From positions 5,270,001-5,334,000 of the forward strand of contig NZ_AP022576.1 of assembly GCF_010730355.1 (NCBI RefSeq): 64,000 nt of DNA. The letters run 5' to 3'. Origin of the DNA: Mycobacterium florentinum (GTDB taxonomy: Bacteria > Actinomycetota > Actinomycetes > Mycobacteriales > Mycobacteriaceae). A program made the position numbers and the translations under genes. Shown here piece by piece: positions 1-8,582 of the stretch (position 1 is its first letter; the number at the start of each line of letters is the position of its first letter). Below the pieces are notes generated by a model, which was given only the letters and a program-made list of their open reading frames with translations, did not search any database and had not been told where the DNA came from.

Positions 1-341
1 GCGCGATCATCAACATGTCCTCGGTGTCGGGGAAGGTCGGCATGGTCGGGCAGACCAACTACTCGGCGGCCAAGGCCGGCATCGTCGGCATGACCAAGGC
101 CGCCGCCAAGGAGCTGGCCTACCTGGGTGTGCGGGTCAACGCGATCGCACCCGGTTTGATCCGGTCAGCCATGACTGAGGCTATGCCGCAACGCATTTGG
201 GACTCGAAGGTCGCCGAGGTGCCGATGGGCCGGGCCGGCGAGCCCAGTGAGGTCGCCAGCGTGGCGCTGTTCCTGGCGTCCGACCTGTCGTCGTACATGA
301 CCGGCACCGTCATGGAGATCACCGGCGGCCGCCACCTATGA
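1..341 (+). CDS. SDR-family oxidoreductase, C-terminal part (cut by window start)
   Basis: The 3' portion of a short-chain dehydrogenase/reductase of the FabG type. The reading frame is open from base 3, so the true start lies upstream of the window. Visible are the catalytic YSAAK (Y-x3-K) preceded by the active-site serine region NMSSVSGK, the post-catalytic APG segment, and a C-terminal TGGR-like end that closes the NAD(P) fold. It probably oxidises or reduces a 3-hydroxyacyl-CoA or alcohol intermediate. Its stop overlaps the ATG of the thiolase gene by 4 bp, so it is the upstream member of a beta-oxidation-type operon. Confidence 0.9.
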   Translation, partial: AIINMSSVSGKVGMVGQTNYSAAKAGIVGMTKAAAKELAYLGVRVNAIAPGLIRSAMTEAMPQRIWDSKVAEVPMGRAGEPSEVASVALFLASDLSSYMTGTVMEITGGRHL

Positions 342-1558
342 GTGCTCTCCGCGAGGTCGTCATCTGCGAGCCCGTCCGGACGCCGATCGGCCGTTACGGC
401 GGAATGTTCTCCTCGCGCAGTGCCGTTGACCTCGGGGTCACCGCGCTGAAAGGGTTGCTCGATCGAACCGGGCTGGCTCCCGATGCCGTGCAAGACGTGA
501 TTCTCGGCCACTGCTATCCCAACAGCGATGCGCCCGCGATCGGGCGCGTGGTGGCGTTGGATGCCGGGTTGCCGGTGACGGTGCCCGGCATGCAGGTGGA
601 CCGTCGCTGCGGCTCGGGTCTGCAGGCAGTGATTCAGGCGGGCCTGCAGGTGGGCGCCGGCGACAACGACCTCGTCGTCGCCGGGGGATGCGAAAGCATG
701 AGCAACGTCGCCTTCTACTCCACCGACATGCGTTGGGGAGGGGCTCGCGACGGCGTACGGGTGCACGACGGGCTGGCCCGCGGGCGCACGACCGCCGGCG
801 GCCGTCACTACCCGGTTGCGGGCGGGATGCTCGAGACCGCCGAGAACTTGCGCCGCCAGTACGGCATAACACGTCAGGAGCAGGACGAGCTCGCGGTGCG
901 GTCGCATCAGCGTGCGGTGGCCGCGCAGAAGGACGGCGTGCTGGCCTCGGAAATAATCCCGGTGATCATCCCCGGTCGACAGGGCGACGACGTGATCGAC
1001 ACCGACGAGCATCCCCGCGCCGACACCTCGGTGGAGTCGTTGAGCAAGCTCAAACCTGTTCTGCGCAACGATGATCCGGAGGCAACGGTCACGGCCGGCA
1101 ACGCCAGCGGCCAGAACGACGCCGCGTCCATGTGTGTGGTGACCACGCGGGACAAGGCATCCGAGTACGGCCTGACCCCGCTGGTCCGGATCGTGTCGTG
1201 GGGACTGGCGGGGGTGGCGCCCAAGATCATGGGGATCGGCCCGGTGCCCGCCACCGAGGTGGCGCTGGCCAAAGCCGGCCTGCAACTGTCCGACATCGAC
1301 CTCATCGAGCTCAACGAGGCCTTTGCCGCTCAAGCACTGGCGGTGACACGCGAATGGAAGTTCGGCGCTGCCGATTTCGACCGAACCAACGTGCACGGCT
1401 CGGGGATCTCGCTGGGCCACCCGGTCGGTGCGACCGGCGGACGCATGCTCGCCACCTTGGCGCGTGAGCTCAATCGTCGCCAGGCGCGCTACGGACTGGA
1501 GACCATGTGCATCGGAGGCGGGCAAGGCCTGGCCGCGATTTTCGAAAGGATCGCTTGA
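338..1558 (+). CDS. Thiolase (acetyl-CoA C-acyltransferase)
   Basis: A 406-residue thiolase that would cleave 3-ketoacyl-CoA to acetyl-CoA and a shortened acyl-CoA. The three active-site elements are intact: nucleophilic Cys at about 91 in DRRCGSG, His at about 361 in GHPVGATGG, and the second Cys at about 391 in CIGGGQG. The NEAFAAQ motif is also present. Length and motifs match degradative FadA-type thiolases. The ATG overlaps the SDR stop (ATGA), and the following CaiB gene begins 1 bp after its stop, so the three are translationally coupled. The substrate is unknown. Confidence 0.94.
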   Translation: MSALREVVICEPVRTPIGRYGGMFSSRSAVDLGVTALKGLLDRTGLAPDAVQDVILGHCYPNSDAPAIGRVVALDAGLPVTVPGMQVDRRCGSGLQAVIQAGLQVGAGDNDLVVAGGCESMSNVAFYSTDMRWGGARDGVRVHDGLARGRTTAGGRHYPVAGGMLETAENLRRQYGITRQEQDELAVRSHQRAVAAQKDGVLASEIIPVIIPGRQGDDVIDTDEHPRADTSVESLSKLKPVLRNDDPEATVTAGNASGQNDAASMCVVTTRDKASEYGLTPLVRIVSWGLAGVAPKIMGIGPVPATEVALAKAGLQLSDIDLIELNEAFAAQALAVTREWKFGAADFDRTNVHGSGISLGHPVGATGGRMLATLARELNRRQARYGLETMCIGGGQGLAAIFERIA

Positions 1559-1559
1559 C

Positions 1560-2744
1560 GTGCAGCCGCTCAGCGGGGTTACCGTCATCGAGATATCCAG
1601 CTTCGTCGCCGCGCCACTGTGCGGTGTGACGCTGAATCAACTTGGCGCACAAGTAATCCGTGTCGATCCGATCGGCGGCGCCTCGGACGTGAAGCGCTGG
1701 CCGCTGGCCGCCGACGGCACGTCGATCTACTGGACCGGGCTGAACAGGGGGAAGCGCTCGGCCACCATCGACGTGCGCTCGCCCGAGGGGCAAGAACTGG
1801 TGCAGCGGCTGGTTACCGACGGCGACGGCATCGTCGTGACCAATGCGGTGCTGCCCTGGCTCAGCCATGAAGTGTTGGCGGCCAAGCGTTCCGACGTCAT
1901 CCATGTGCAGCTACTCGGGCGCGGCGACGGGTCCACCGGGGTCGACTACACCGTCAACGCGGCCATCGGTTATCCACTGGTGACCGGACCGGCCAACCAG
2001 GCCGGTCCGATCAACCACGTGCTGCCCGCCTGGGATGTGTGCTGCGGGCTCTATGCGGCATTGGCGGTTGTTTCCGCGCTGCACCGCCGCGCCCAGTCGG
2101 GCGAGGGCGCACGGATCACCCTCGCGCTGGAGGATGTCGCACTGGCCACGGCGGGGAATCTGGGATTGCTGACCGAGCCTCAGGTGATCGGAACCCAGCG
2201 CGAGCGTCTGGGCAACGCCATCTACGGCCAGTACGGCCAGGACTTCAACAGTTCCGACGGGGTGAGGTTCATGGTTGTCCTGTTGACTTCCAGGCATTTT
2301 CGCGACATGGTTGCCGTGACCGGAACAGGCTCCGCGGTGGCTGCGCTGGCCGAGGCGCTGGGTGTGGACTTCAACACCGAAGGCGACCGGTACCGATACC
2401 GTGACGTGCTGTCCGGCTTGTTCGCCACCTGGTTCGCCGATCACACGGCCGAACAGGTCACCGCGGCGCTGTCGGACACGACCGTGCTGTTCGAGCGATA
2501 CCGCACCTTCGCGCAGGTCGCCGAAGACCCGAAAGTGACTGCCAATCCGCTATTTTCCCGGCTGGACCAACCGGGTGTCGGTGAATATCTGGCCACCGGC
2601 CTGCCGGCGGCGTTCGACGGCGTGCACGCCTACAGCCAGCCCGCGCCCACGCTGGGCCAGGACACCGCCGATGTCCTCGGCCAGTGCCTGGGATTGACGC
2701 CCGCCGACATCGAGCGGCTCACCAGCGCCAAGACGATCGGCTGA
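1560..2744 (+). CDS. CaiB/BaiF family III CoA-transferase
   Basis: A 394-residue family III CoA-transferase, which moves CoA between a donor thioester and an organic acid through an aspartyl-CoA intermediate. The N-terminal PLSGVTVIEISSFVAAP and the GLNRGKRS segment are typical. The candidate catalytic Asp is in PAWDVCCG at about residue 158-160. The GTG at 1560 is chosen because it follows the thiolase stop by one base and gives the normal family N-terminus; the open frame extends upstream only inside the thiolase gene. It probably activates or exchanges CoA on the operon's acid substrate. Confidence 0.88.
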   Translation: MQPLSGVTVIEISSFVAAPLCGVTLNQLGAQVIRVDPIGGASDVKRWPLAADGTSIYWTGLNRGKRSATIDVRSPEGQELVQRLVTDGDGIVVTNAVLPWLSHEVLAAKRSDVIHVQLLGRGDGSTGVDYTVNAAIGYPLVTGPANQAGPINHVLPAWDVCCGLYAALAVVSALHRRAQSGEGARITLALEDVALATAGNLGLLTEPQVIGTQRERLGNAIYGQYGQDFNSSDGVRFMVVLLTSRHFRDMVAVTGTGSAVAALAEALGVDFNTEGDRYRYRDVLSGLFATWFADHTAEQVTAALSDTTVLFERYRTFAQVAEDPKVTANPLFSRLDQPGVGEYLATGLPAAFDGVHAYSQPAPTLGQDTADVLGQCLGLTPADIERLTSAKTIG

Positions 2745-2755
2745 AGGGACCGCGC

Positions 2756-3949
2756 ATGACCAAACTCGCCCAGACCCTGGGGCTGACCGAGATTCAAACC
2801 GAGATCGTCGCTACGGTACGGCAATTCGTGGAGAAGGAGGTTATCCCGCACGCGGCCGAACTCGAACGCGCCGACACCTACCCGCAGGACATCGTCGATC
2901 AGATGCGTGAGATGGGCCTGTTCGGGCTGATGATCCCCGAAGAGTACGGCGGCCTCGGGGAGTCGCTGCTGACCTACGCGCTGTGTGTCGAGGAGCTGGC
3001 GCGCGGCTGGATGAGTGTGTCCGGGGTGCTCAACACCCATTTCATCGTCGCGTACATGCTGCGCCAGCACGGCACCGACGAACAACGGCAGCGCTTCCTG
3101 CCCCGGATGGCGACCGGCGAAACCCGCGGTGCCTTTTCGATGTCGGAGCCCGAGCTGGGTTCCGATGTGGCCGCGATCCGCACTCGGGCCCGGCGCAATT
3201 CCGATGGCACCTACACGATCAACGGCCAGAAGATGTGGCTCACCAACGGTGGCAGTTCCACCCTGGTGGCGGTGCTGGTGCGCACCGACGAGGGCTCCGA
3301 CAAGCCGCACCGCAACCTGACCGCCTTCCTCGTCGAAAAGCCAACGGGCTTCGGCGAAGTCATTCCCGGCCTGCGAATTCCCGGCAAGATCGACAAGCTG
3401 GGCTACAAGGGCATCGACACGACCGAGATGATTTTCGACGGCTACGCGGCCAGTGCCGACGATGTGCTCGGCGGCACCACCGGGCAGGGCTTCTTCCAGA
3501 TGATGGACGGTATCGAGGTCGGCCGGGTCAACGTGTCGGCGCGGGCGTGCGGGGTCGGGATCCGTGCTTTCGAGCTCGCGGTGCGCTACGCGCAACAACG
3601 CGAGACGTTCGGCAAGCCGATCGCCGAGCACCAGGCCATCGCCTTCCAGCTGGCCGAGATGGCGACCAAAGTCGAAGCGGCACACCTGATGATGGTCAAC
3701 GCGGCGCGCCTGAAGGATTCGGGCGAGCGCAACGACGTCGCCGCCGGCATGGCCAAATACCTGTGCAGCGAGTACTGCACCGAGGTCACCCAGCAGAGTT
3801 TCCGGATCCACGGTGGCTACGGCTACTCCAAGGAATACGAGATCGAGCGGTTGATGCGCGACGCGCCGTTCCTGCTGATCGGTGAGGGAACCAGCGAAAT
3901 CCAGAAGAACATCATCAGCAAGCGACTACTCGCCGAATATCAGGCGTGA
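2756..3949 (+). CDS. Acyl-CoA dehydrogenase (FadE type)
   Basis: A 397-residue FAD-dependent acyl-CoA dehydrogenase introducing the alpha,beta double bond. It has the N-terminal helical domain, the middle beta domain with FSMSEPELGSD and MWLTNGG, and the C-terminal domain with RETFGKPI. The catalytic base is in GEGTSEIQ (Glu at about 377, the canonical YEGT-type position), so this is a normal homotetrameric type, unlike the pair at 25954-28220. The start is the first ATG after the CaiB stop (11 bp gap, AAGGGA just upstream). It is the fourth gene of the operon, followed 4 bp later by the GntR gene. Confidence 0.93.
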   Translation: MTKLAQTLGLTEIQTEIVATVRQFVEKEVIPHAAELERADTYPQDIVDQMREMGLFGLMIPEEYGGLGESLLTYALCVEELARGWMSVSGVLNTHFIVAYMLRQHGTDEQRQRFLPRMATGETRGAFSMSEPELGSDVAAIRTRARRNSDGTYTINGQKMWLTNGGSSTLVAVLVRTDEGSDKPHRNLTAFLVEKPTGFGEVIPGLRIPGKIDKLGYKGIDTTEMIFDGYAASADDVLGGTTGQGFFQMMDGIEVGRVNVSARACGVGIRAFELAVRYAQQRETFGKPIAEHQAIAFQLAEMATKVEAAHLMMVNAARLKDSGERNDVAAGMAKYLCSEYCTEVTQQSFRIHGGYGYSKEYEIERLMRDAPFLLIGEGTSEIQKNIISKRLLAEYQA

Positions 3950-3953
3950 AGCG

Positions 3954-4640
3954 ATGAGCGTTCCGGATTTCGCTGCGCGGCCTCAACTTTCCGAGGACGT
4001 CGCGCGGATCATCCGTCGGCGGATATTCGACGGCGCCTACGCCGCGGGGTCATACGTTCGCCTGGACCAGCTGGCGGCCGAGTTGGGGATCAGTGTCACT
4101 CCGGTCCGAGAGGCGCTGTTTGCGTTGCGCGCCGAAGGACTGATCGCCCAGCAACCCCGCCGCGGCTTCGTGGTGTTGCCGGTCACCGGTCGCGACGTCA
4201 CCGATGTCGCGAATGTGCAGGCACACGTCGGTGGGGAGCTGGCCGCGCGCGCCGCGGTCAACATCACTCCCGGCCAGCTGCACGAGCTCAAGGAACTGCA
4301 GGCGCAGCTGGAGCGGGCGTATGCCGGCGACGACCATGAGCGGATTGTCCTGCTGAACCACGAGTTTCACCGGGCCATCAATGTGGCGGCCGACTCGCCC
4401 AAACTCGCTCAGCTGATGTCACAGATCACCCGATTCGCCCCCGAATCGGTGTTCCCGTCGATCGAGGGCTGGCCGAGCCAGTCGATCAAGGACCATCGGC
4501 AGATCCTGACCGCGCTGGAGATTCACGACGACAAACTGGCGCGTGCCGCGATGTCGGAACATCTGGCCGCCGGCGCGGTTCCGTTGATCGATCATCTGGT
4601 CGCCCGCGGCGTGGTGGCCGACGACAGCGGTACCGCTTAG
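3954..4640 (+). CDS. GntR-family transcriptional regulator (FadR/FCD subfamily)
   Basis: A 228-residue regulator. The N-terminal winged helix-turn-helix spans roughly residues 10-75 (LAAELGISVTPVREALFALRAEGLI). It is followed by an all-helical FCD ligand-binding domain with the metal-ligand-like histidines of that fold (NHEFHRAI, HLAAG). Such proteins are usually repressors released by an acyl-CoA or organic acid. It lies 4 bp after the acyl-CoA dehydrogenase and is probably co-transcribed with the operon it controls; the operator would lie upstream of the window. Its stop overlaps the convergent GlxA-type gene by 4 bp. Confidence 0.9.
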   Translation: MSVPDFAARPQLSEDVARIIRRRIFDGAYAAGSYVRLDQLAAELGISVTPVREALFALRAEGLIAQQPRRGFVVLPVTGRDVTDVANVQAHVGGELAARAAVNITPGQLHELKELQAQLERAYAGDDHERIVLLNHEFHRAINVAADSPKLAQLMSQITRFAPESVFPSIEGWPSQSIKDHRQILTALEIHDDKLARAAMSEHLAAGAVPLIDHLVARGVVADDSGTA

Positions 4641-5581
4641 CCGCTCTGATCGCGGAACGTCTGCCGGTAGCCCTGCGGCGACACTCCGGACAGTCGGCGA
4701 AATTGCTCACGGAAGTTCGTCGCCGAGGCGAAACCTACTTGGCGCGAGATGCTTTCGATGCCGTCGGCGGTTCTCTCCAGGAGCTGCTGCGCGTGCCTGA
4801 TCCGGACATTGTTGACCCACTGCATGGGCGTCTGACCGGTCTCGAGCTTGAACCGGCGGTTGATGGTCCGCTCGCTGCTGGACGCCTGGCGCGCAATGTC
4901 GCGCAGTGTCAACGGCAGGTGCGCATTGTTCTCGATCCAGACCAATACGCCGTCGAGTTCGGTGTTGGACATGCGGCGATTGCGGATGATGAATTGTGCT
5001 TGCCCGCCGCTGCGGTGCAGTGGGGTGACGGCCAGGCGGGCGGCGTCGGCGGCCGCGGCCGAACCGTAGTCGCGGGCGACCAGGTGCAGACACAGATCCA
5101 GCCCGGCCGACGCCCCGGCCGAGCTGAGAACTTGGCCTTCGTCGACGTAGAGCGCATCGGCATCCAGCCTGACATTGGGGTAGGTCGCCGCAAACAATTC
5201 CGCCGCGACCCAGTGCGTGGTCGCCCGTTTCCCGTCGAGGATGCCCGCGGCGGCCAGGGTGAAAGCACCGCTACAGATCGACGCGATTCGAATTCCCTTG
5301 TGGTACGCAGACTTCAATGCGGCAACCACGTCGTCGCCCACTGGCGCCGCCGCGTCGTTGCGGCCCGGCACGATGATGGTGTCGGCGTTGGCGAGCTCGT
5401 CCAGGCCGAAGTCGGTTGCGATCCGGATCGGCCCCGCGGCGACGAGGGGCTCGCAGCCACACACCCGAACCCGGTAGCCCGGCGCTGTGCCGTCCAGCCA
5501 GACGCGGCCGAACACCTCCACCGCGATCGCGAGATCGAACGCGATGACATCGGGCTCGGCGAGAATCGCGACGGAACGCAT
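4637..5581 (-). CDS. GlxA-family regulator (DJ-1/PfpI domain plus AraC HTH)
   Basis: A 314-residue regulator. The N-terminal DJ-1/PfpI-like domain (about residues 1-170, with the ICSGAFTLAAAGILDG nucleophile-elbow region) is fused to a C-terminal AraC double helix-turn-helix (about 215-310, DIARQASSSERTINRRFKLETG). The ATG at 5581 gives the normal start MRSVAILAEPDVIAFDLA and lies 7 bases after a -10-like TATATT, so the mRNA may be leaderless. It is transcribed divergently from a stand-alone DJ-1 protein gene that shares its sensor fold. Paired 7-bp direct repeats in the gap are probable binding sites. The ligand is unknown. Confidence 0.92.
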   Translation of the reverse strand: MRSVAILAEPDVIAFDLAIAVEVFGRVWLDGTAPGYRVRVCGCEPLVAAGPIRIATDFGLDELANADTIIVPGRNDAAAPVGDDVVAALKSAYHKGIRIASICSGAFTLAAAGILDGKRATTHWVAAELFAATYPNVRLDADALYVDEGQVLSSAGASAGLDLCLHLVARDYGSAAAADAARLAVTPLHRSGGQAQFIIRNRRMSNTELDGVLVWIENNAHLPLTLRDIARQASSSERTINRRFKLETGQTPMQWVNNVRIRHAQQLLERTADGIESISRQVGFASATNFREQFRRLSGVSPQGYRQTFRDQSG

Positions 5582-5584
5582 GTC

Positions 5585-5612
5585 TGGCAATATACCGGCG
5601 CAACGTGGCAAT
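5585..5612. promoter_or_regulatory. Direct repeat TGGCAAT x2, 21 bp apart: probable AraC/GlxA site
   Basis: TGGCAAT occurs at 5585-5591 and again at 5606-5612, in the same orientation and exactly 21 bp apart. The gap lies between the divergent GlxA regulator and DJ-1 genes. AraC-family activators commonly bind direct repeats about two helical turns apart, so autoregulation and control of the DJ-1 gene are inferred. The first copy overlaps the minus-strand -10 element. Confidence 0.55.
5589..5594 (-). promoter_or_regulatory. -10 element of the GlxA-type gene (probable leaderless start)
   Basis: Read on the minus strand the hexamer is TATATT, and the ATG of the regulator begins 7 bases downstream. 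The expected transcript start therefore falls on the start codon. Leaderless mRNAs are common in mycobacteria. No good -35 is visible. Confidence 0.45.
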
Positions 5613-5655
5613 CCGGCCACTGGTCTCGGGCGCCGCGACCGGAGAACATGGCTGG

Positions 5656-6312
5656 GTGCATGCGCAAATTGTGTTGTACGACGGGTTCGACCCACTGGAC
5701 GCCATCGGTCCGTTCGAAGTTCTTGCCGCCGGCGCGGAGATGGTCGCGGGCGATCTCGCGGTGACATTGGTGACGGCGGACGGCCCGCGGAGCGTGACCA
5801 GCGGCACCCGCGGTTTGGCGCTGGCCGCCACCGCCACGCTCGATCCGTCCGAACCCGGGTGCGTGATCGTTCCCGGTGCCAGTGGGCCGATCGTGGGCGA
5901 CCCCGACGACGGCGTCGAGACCATCCCGGTGTTGTTGGCCCGGGCGGCGCAGACCGAGCTGACCCCGCTGCTGCACAAGGCATTTGCGAATCCGGACGTG
6001 ACCATGGCCGCGGTGTGCGGGGGGTCGGTGATCATGGCGATGTCGGGCCTGATCGAAGGACGCCATGCGGTGACCCATCATTTGGGTTTGGACCTGCTCG
6101 ACGCCGCGGGTGTGCGGCCGGTCGCGGCCCGGGTCGTCGACGACGGAGATCTCGTCACGGCCGGCGGCGTGACCTCGGGCCTCGACCTGGCCCTGCACCT
6201 GCTCGATCGCTTTTACGGTCCTCGAATCGCGCACGCCGTCGAGGAACTCTTCGAATACGAGCGACGGGGCACCGTATGGCGGCCCGCGGGCCGAGAACCG
6301 GTGGAGGTATAG
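5656..6312 (+). CDS. DJ-1/PfpI family protein
   Basis: A 218-residue single-domain DJ-1/PfpI (class I glutamine amidotransferase-like) protein. It begins HAQIVLYDGFDPLDAIGPFEVL and carries VIVPGASG and the nucleophile elbow AAVCGGSVIMA with a candidate Cys. This resembles isonitrile hydratase-like or sensor members of the family. The start is the GTG at 5656 because GGAGAA lies 9 bases upstream; the frame stays open to 5605. It is divergent from the GlxA regulator and runs into a small conserved gene 1 bp later. The enzymatic activity is not determinable from sequence. Confidence 0.86.
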   Translation: MHAQIVLYDGFDPLDAIGPFEVLAAGAEMVAGDLAVTLVTADGPRSVTSGTRGLALAATATLDPSEPGCVIVPGASGPIVGDPDDGVETIPVLLARAAQTELTPLLHKAFANPDVTMAAVCGGSVIMAMSGLIEGRHAVTHHLGLDLLDAAGVRPVAARVVDDGDLVTAGGVTSGLDLALHLLDRFYGPRIAHAVEELFEYERRGTVWRPAGREPVEV

Positions 6313-6313
6313 G

Positions 6314-6622
6314 TTGAGCATCGAAGGCGACTGGGACGTGAAGATCAAAACCCCGATCGGCACGTTGGCCGTGCTGTACGCATTCACGCAATTGCCCGAT
6401 GGGCTGGCCGGTACGGCGACCTACAAAGATGAAACTGTTGCGCTGCACGACTTTACGAGCGAACCGGCCCAGGGTGGCACCCGGCTCACCTGGCGGCAGT
6501 CGGTGACCAGGCCGATGCGGCTGAATCTGGCTTTCGATGTGCTGGTCCGCGGTGACGTGCTGAGCGGACACTCACGCGCGGGCCGGTTGCCGCGTTCGGC
6601 GGTGTCCGGGGCTCGTCGGTAG
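6314..6622 (+). CDS. Small conserved hypothetical protein
   Basis: A 102-residue protein with no signal peptide or membrane segment. It is rich in beta-strand-forming residues, with a GDWDVKIKTPIGT start and a GHSRAGRLPRS ending that looks like a conserved tail. The start is TTG at 6314, preceded by GGAGG at 6303-6307, 1 bp after the DJ-1 gene, so the two are probably co-translated. The function is unknown. The fold may be a small beta-barrel or lipocalin-like domain, which is a guess from strand pattern only. Confidence 0.72.
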   Translation: MSIEGDWDVKIKTPIGTLAVLYAFTQLPDGLAGTATYKDETVALHDFTSEPAQGGTRLTWRQSVTRPMRLNLAFDVLVRGDVLSGHSRAGRLPRSAVSGARR

Positions 6623-6635
6623 CCGGCGCCATCTC

Positions 6636-6664
6636 TTGTCGCACAGCCGGGGTGGGCATACGCT
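6636..6664 (+). promoter_or_regulatory. Promoter of the small secreted protein gene
   Basis: TTGTCG at 6636-6641 and TACGCT at 6659-6664 are separated by 17 bp, a plausible sigma-A type pair. It leaves a leader of about 30 bases containing GGAGAG before the ATG at 6700. The direct repeat GGGGTGGGCA (6649-6658 and 6672-6681) overlaps and follows the -10 and could bind a regulator. Confidence 0.42.
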
Positions 6665-6699
6665 GCCCTCAGGGGTGGGCAACGAATGGAGAGAACAAT

Positions 6700-7062
6700 A
6701 TGGCTCCAGCGCTTCGTGCATCGGCCCTCTTCGTTGCAACCCTGACCTCCATCGCGTTCGCGGCGCCGGCGCATGCCGACCTGCTCGACCCGATCCCGGG
6801 CAACGGTGTCTTTGTGGTCGGGCCCGACATCGCACCGGGCCTCTACCACACGGGCGGGTCGGGGTCGGCCTTCGGGGTGTGGATCAACAATGTGCCGACC
6901 CAGGACTCGATGTGCTCGTGGTTCACCTACAGCACGCCCGATGCGAACAAGGACCATGTACTGCAGACGAACACCTCTATCGGTCCGATGTTCGCGAACA
7001 TCAACACGTCGGTCAAGGCCTTCGAGTCGCAGAACTGTCAACCCTGGACGCGGGTCCCCTAG
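6700..7062 (+). CDS. Small secreted protein of unknown function
   Basis: A 120-residue exported protein. Residues 1-27 form a Sec signal peptide (hydrophobic ASALFVATLTSIAFA, then APAHA-D as a likely cleavage site). The mature part, about 93 residues, contains GPDIAPGLYHTGG and has two cysteines (in MCSW and QNCQP) that could form a disulfide. The ATG at 6700 is chosen for its good ribosome site and for placing the signal peptide correctly. It resembles small mycobacterial secreted proteins with GIYHT/GLYHT motifs. It stands alone between the DJ-1 operon and a convergent oxidoreductase. Role unknown. Confidence 0.8.
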   Translation: MAPALRASALFVATLTSIAFAAPAHADLLDPIPGNGVFVVGPDIAPGLYHTGGSGSAFGVWINNVPTQDSMCSWFTYSTPDANKDHVLQTNTSIGPMFANINTSVKAFESQNCQPWTRVP

Positions 7063-7084
7063 GACCGGGCGGCGCCAATACGTT

Positions 7085-8491
7085 TCAGGCCGACTGGGTT
7101 TCGCAGCGCGTCGCGGCGGCGTCGGTCGACAACCCGTTCTCCGCCCGCATGCGCCGCGCGGATGCGGCACGACGGCGGGCGAACAGTCCCGCCTCGATCA
7201 TGCGGCCCGCTTCGCGTCGCAGGTCTCTGCCCACCGTGCGCCAGAGGTGAGCACCGTCAACAGCGGGGTCGCGTGCGGCGGCCATGGTCCACCGGATCAA
7301 CCGGCCGGCCGTGAAAACTGCTGTTGGCGAACGGTTTCGGGAGAACACGTCGAGCAACTGCGTTGCGCCGTCCGGCCGGGCGGAGAGCCAACGATACGCC
7401 GCGTCTTCGATCGGGGACACCGCGTCGTCGCGGCCGAGCAGGTTCGCCCACTGATACATCGGCAGGCACTGCCGGTCCCGGTCCTGCTCCCACGCAACCA
7501 GCGCCGCGTCGAGTGCGACGGGATCGTCGAGGTGGGCGGCCGACGTCTCGCCCAGTAGCCGGCCGAACCGCAACGCATCCCGGATTCCCTGGGCGGTCAC
7601 CGGATCTTTGAAGTGGCCGGCATCTCCCGGCAACGCCCACCCGGGTCCCTGCGAGTGTCGGAAGTACGACGGGTGTGAATAGGAGATCCGGATCTTGCCG
7701 ACGCGGGTACATCCGCGCAATCGCTCGGAAAACGGTGGAACTCGGCCAACCGCCGCCCGGAACGCGGCCTCGGGATCCGTGCGAAATTCGTCGCTACGGG
7801 CCCGAGGCGGCATCAGCAGCGCCACCAATTGCCCTCCATCGCAAGGAAACACCGTGACGAGATCGTCGCCGTAACGCCACTGCATGGCCAGGTTGCGCAG
7901 ATCGTCGCGGCAGTCCTGGTAGTAGGCGTACGCCATCATGCGCTGGTTCTCCCAGCGGTGGTGCTCGGTGGTGCCGACCAATCGGGCGACGGTGGAACGT
8001 CGGCCGTCCGCGCCGACGACCAACTTTGCGGCGATGGTGCCCTCCGATCCGTCCCGCCCGCGGTAACGGACGCCGGTGACGCGCCCGGTCGCGTCGCGGA
8101 GCAGATCGGTCACCCGGGTCCGTTCGCGGATGTCGGCGCCGGCCGCGCGGGCCGTCTCGACCAGGGCAAGATCCAACCCGGGGCGACGCACGCAGCTACC
8201 GGCAGTCTGACCCGCGCCGGTGTCGAACGTCCCGATCACGTCCACGCCCGGGGCGGCCAGGCCCGCGCGCGTGTGCAGCGGCGCGCCGAGTTGCAGCACG
8301 CGCTCGCGTGCGCCCAGGAACTCCAGTTCGGCCCAGTGGTGTGGGAAGAAGAGGTGTGTCGAGAGCGTGTCGGAGGGAAACGATGCTCCGTCGAGCGCGA
8401 TGACGTCGCGACCGCGTTGTGCGAACGCGATGGCGGTGGCGGATCCCGCGCAGCGGCTTCCCACGATGACGACGTCGGCGCGCTCCGGCAT
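7085..8491 (-). CDS. FAD-dependent oxidoreductase (geranylgeranyl-reductase-like)
   Basis: A 468-residue flavoprotein with the N-terminal dinucleotide-binding motif DVVIVGSRCAGSATA, the GADGRRSTVARL motif at about 180, and the second FAD motif WALPGDAGHFKDP. These features match the PHBH-fold group with geranylgeranyl reductase-like and aromatic hydroxylase members. The start at 8491 (MPERADVVIVG) places the Rossmann motif at the N-terminus as usual. It is divergent from the TetR gene at 8583, separated by a 91-bp gap with a putative operator, so it is probably the target of that repressor. Substrate unknown. Confidence 0.88.
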   Translation of the reverse strand: MPERADVVIVGSRCAGSATAIAFAQRGRDVIALDGASFPSDTLSTHLFFPHHWAELEFLGARERVLQLGAPLHTRAGLAAPGVDVIGTFDTGAGQTAGSCVRRPGLDLALVETARAAGADIRERTRVTDLLRDATGRVTGVRYRGRDGSEGTIAAKLVVGADGRRSTVARLVGTTEHHRWENQRMMAYAYYQDCRDDLRNLAMQWRYGDDLVTVFPCDGGQLVALLMPPRARSDEFRTDPEAAFRAAVGRVPPFSERLRGCTRVGKIRISYSHPSYFRHSQGPGWALPGDAGHFKDPVTAQGIRDALRFGRLLGETSAAHLDDPVALDAALVAWEQDRDRQCLPMYQWANLLGRDDAVSPIEDAAYRWLSARPDGATQLLDVFSRNRSPTAVFTAGRLIRWTMAAARDPAVDGAHLWRTVGRDLRREAGRMIEAGLFARRRAASARRMRAENGLSTDAAATRCETQSA

Positions 8492-8541
8492 AGGGGCGAG
8501 AATGCCAGCTCGCAGCTTGTTTTGCAAGAGGGTTCATTTTT

Positions 8542-8576
8542 TGAATTGACTTCCAATTAACTCGCTGGCCTATTCT
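8542..8576 (+). promoter_or_regulatory. TetR-gene promoter with embedded inverted repeat
   Basis: TTGACT (8547-8552) and TATTCT (8571-8576), spaced 18 bp, form a good promoter whose start would fall at about 8583, the GTG of the TetR gene, giving a leaderless mRNA. AATTG-N5-CAATT (8544-8558) overlaps the -35 and is a candidate TetR operator that would also shut off the divergent oxidoreductase. Confidence 0.55.
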
Positions 8577-8582
8577 GGGCGA

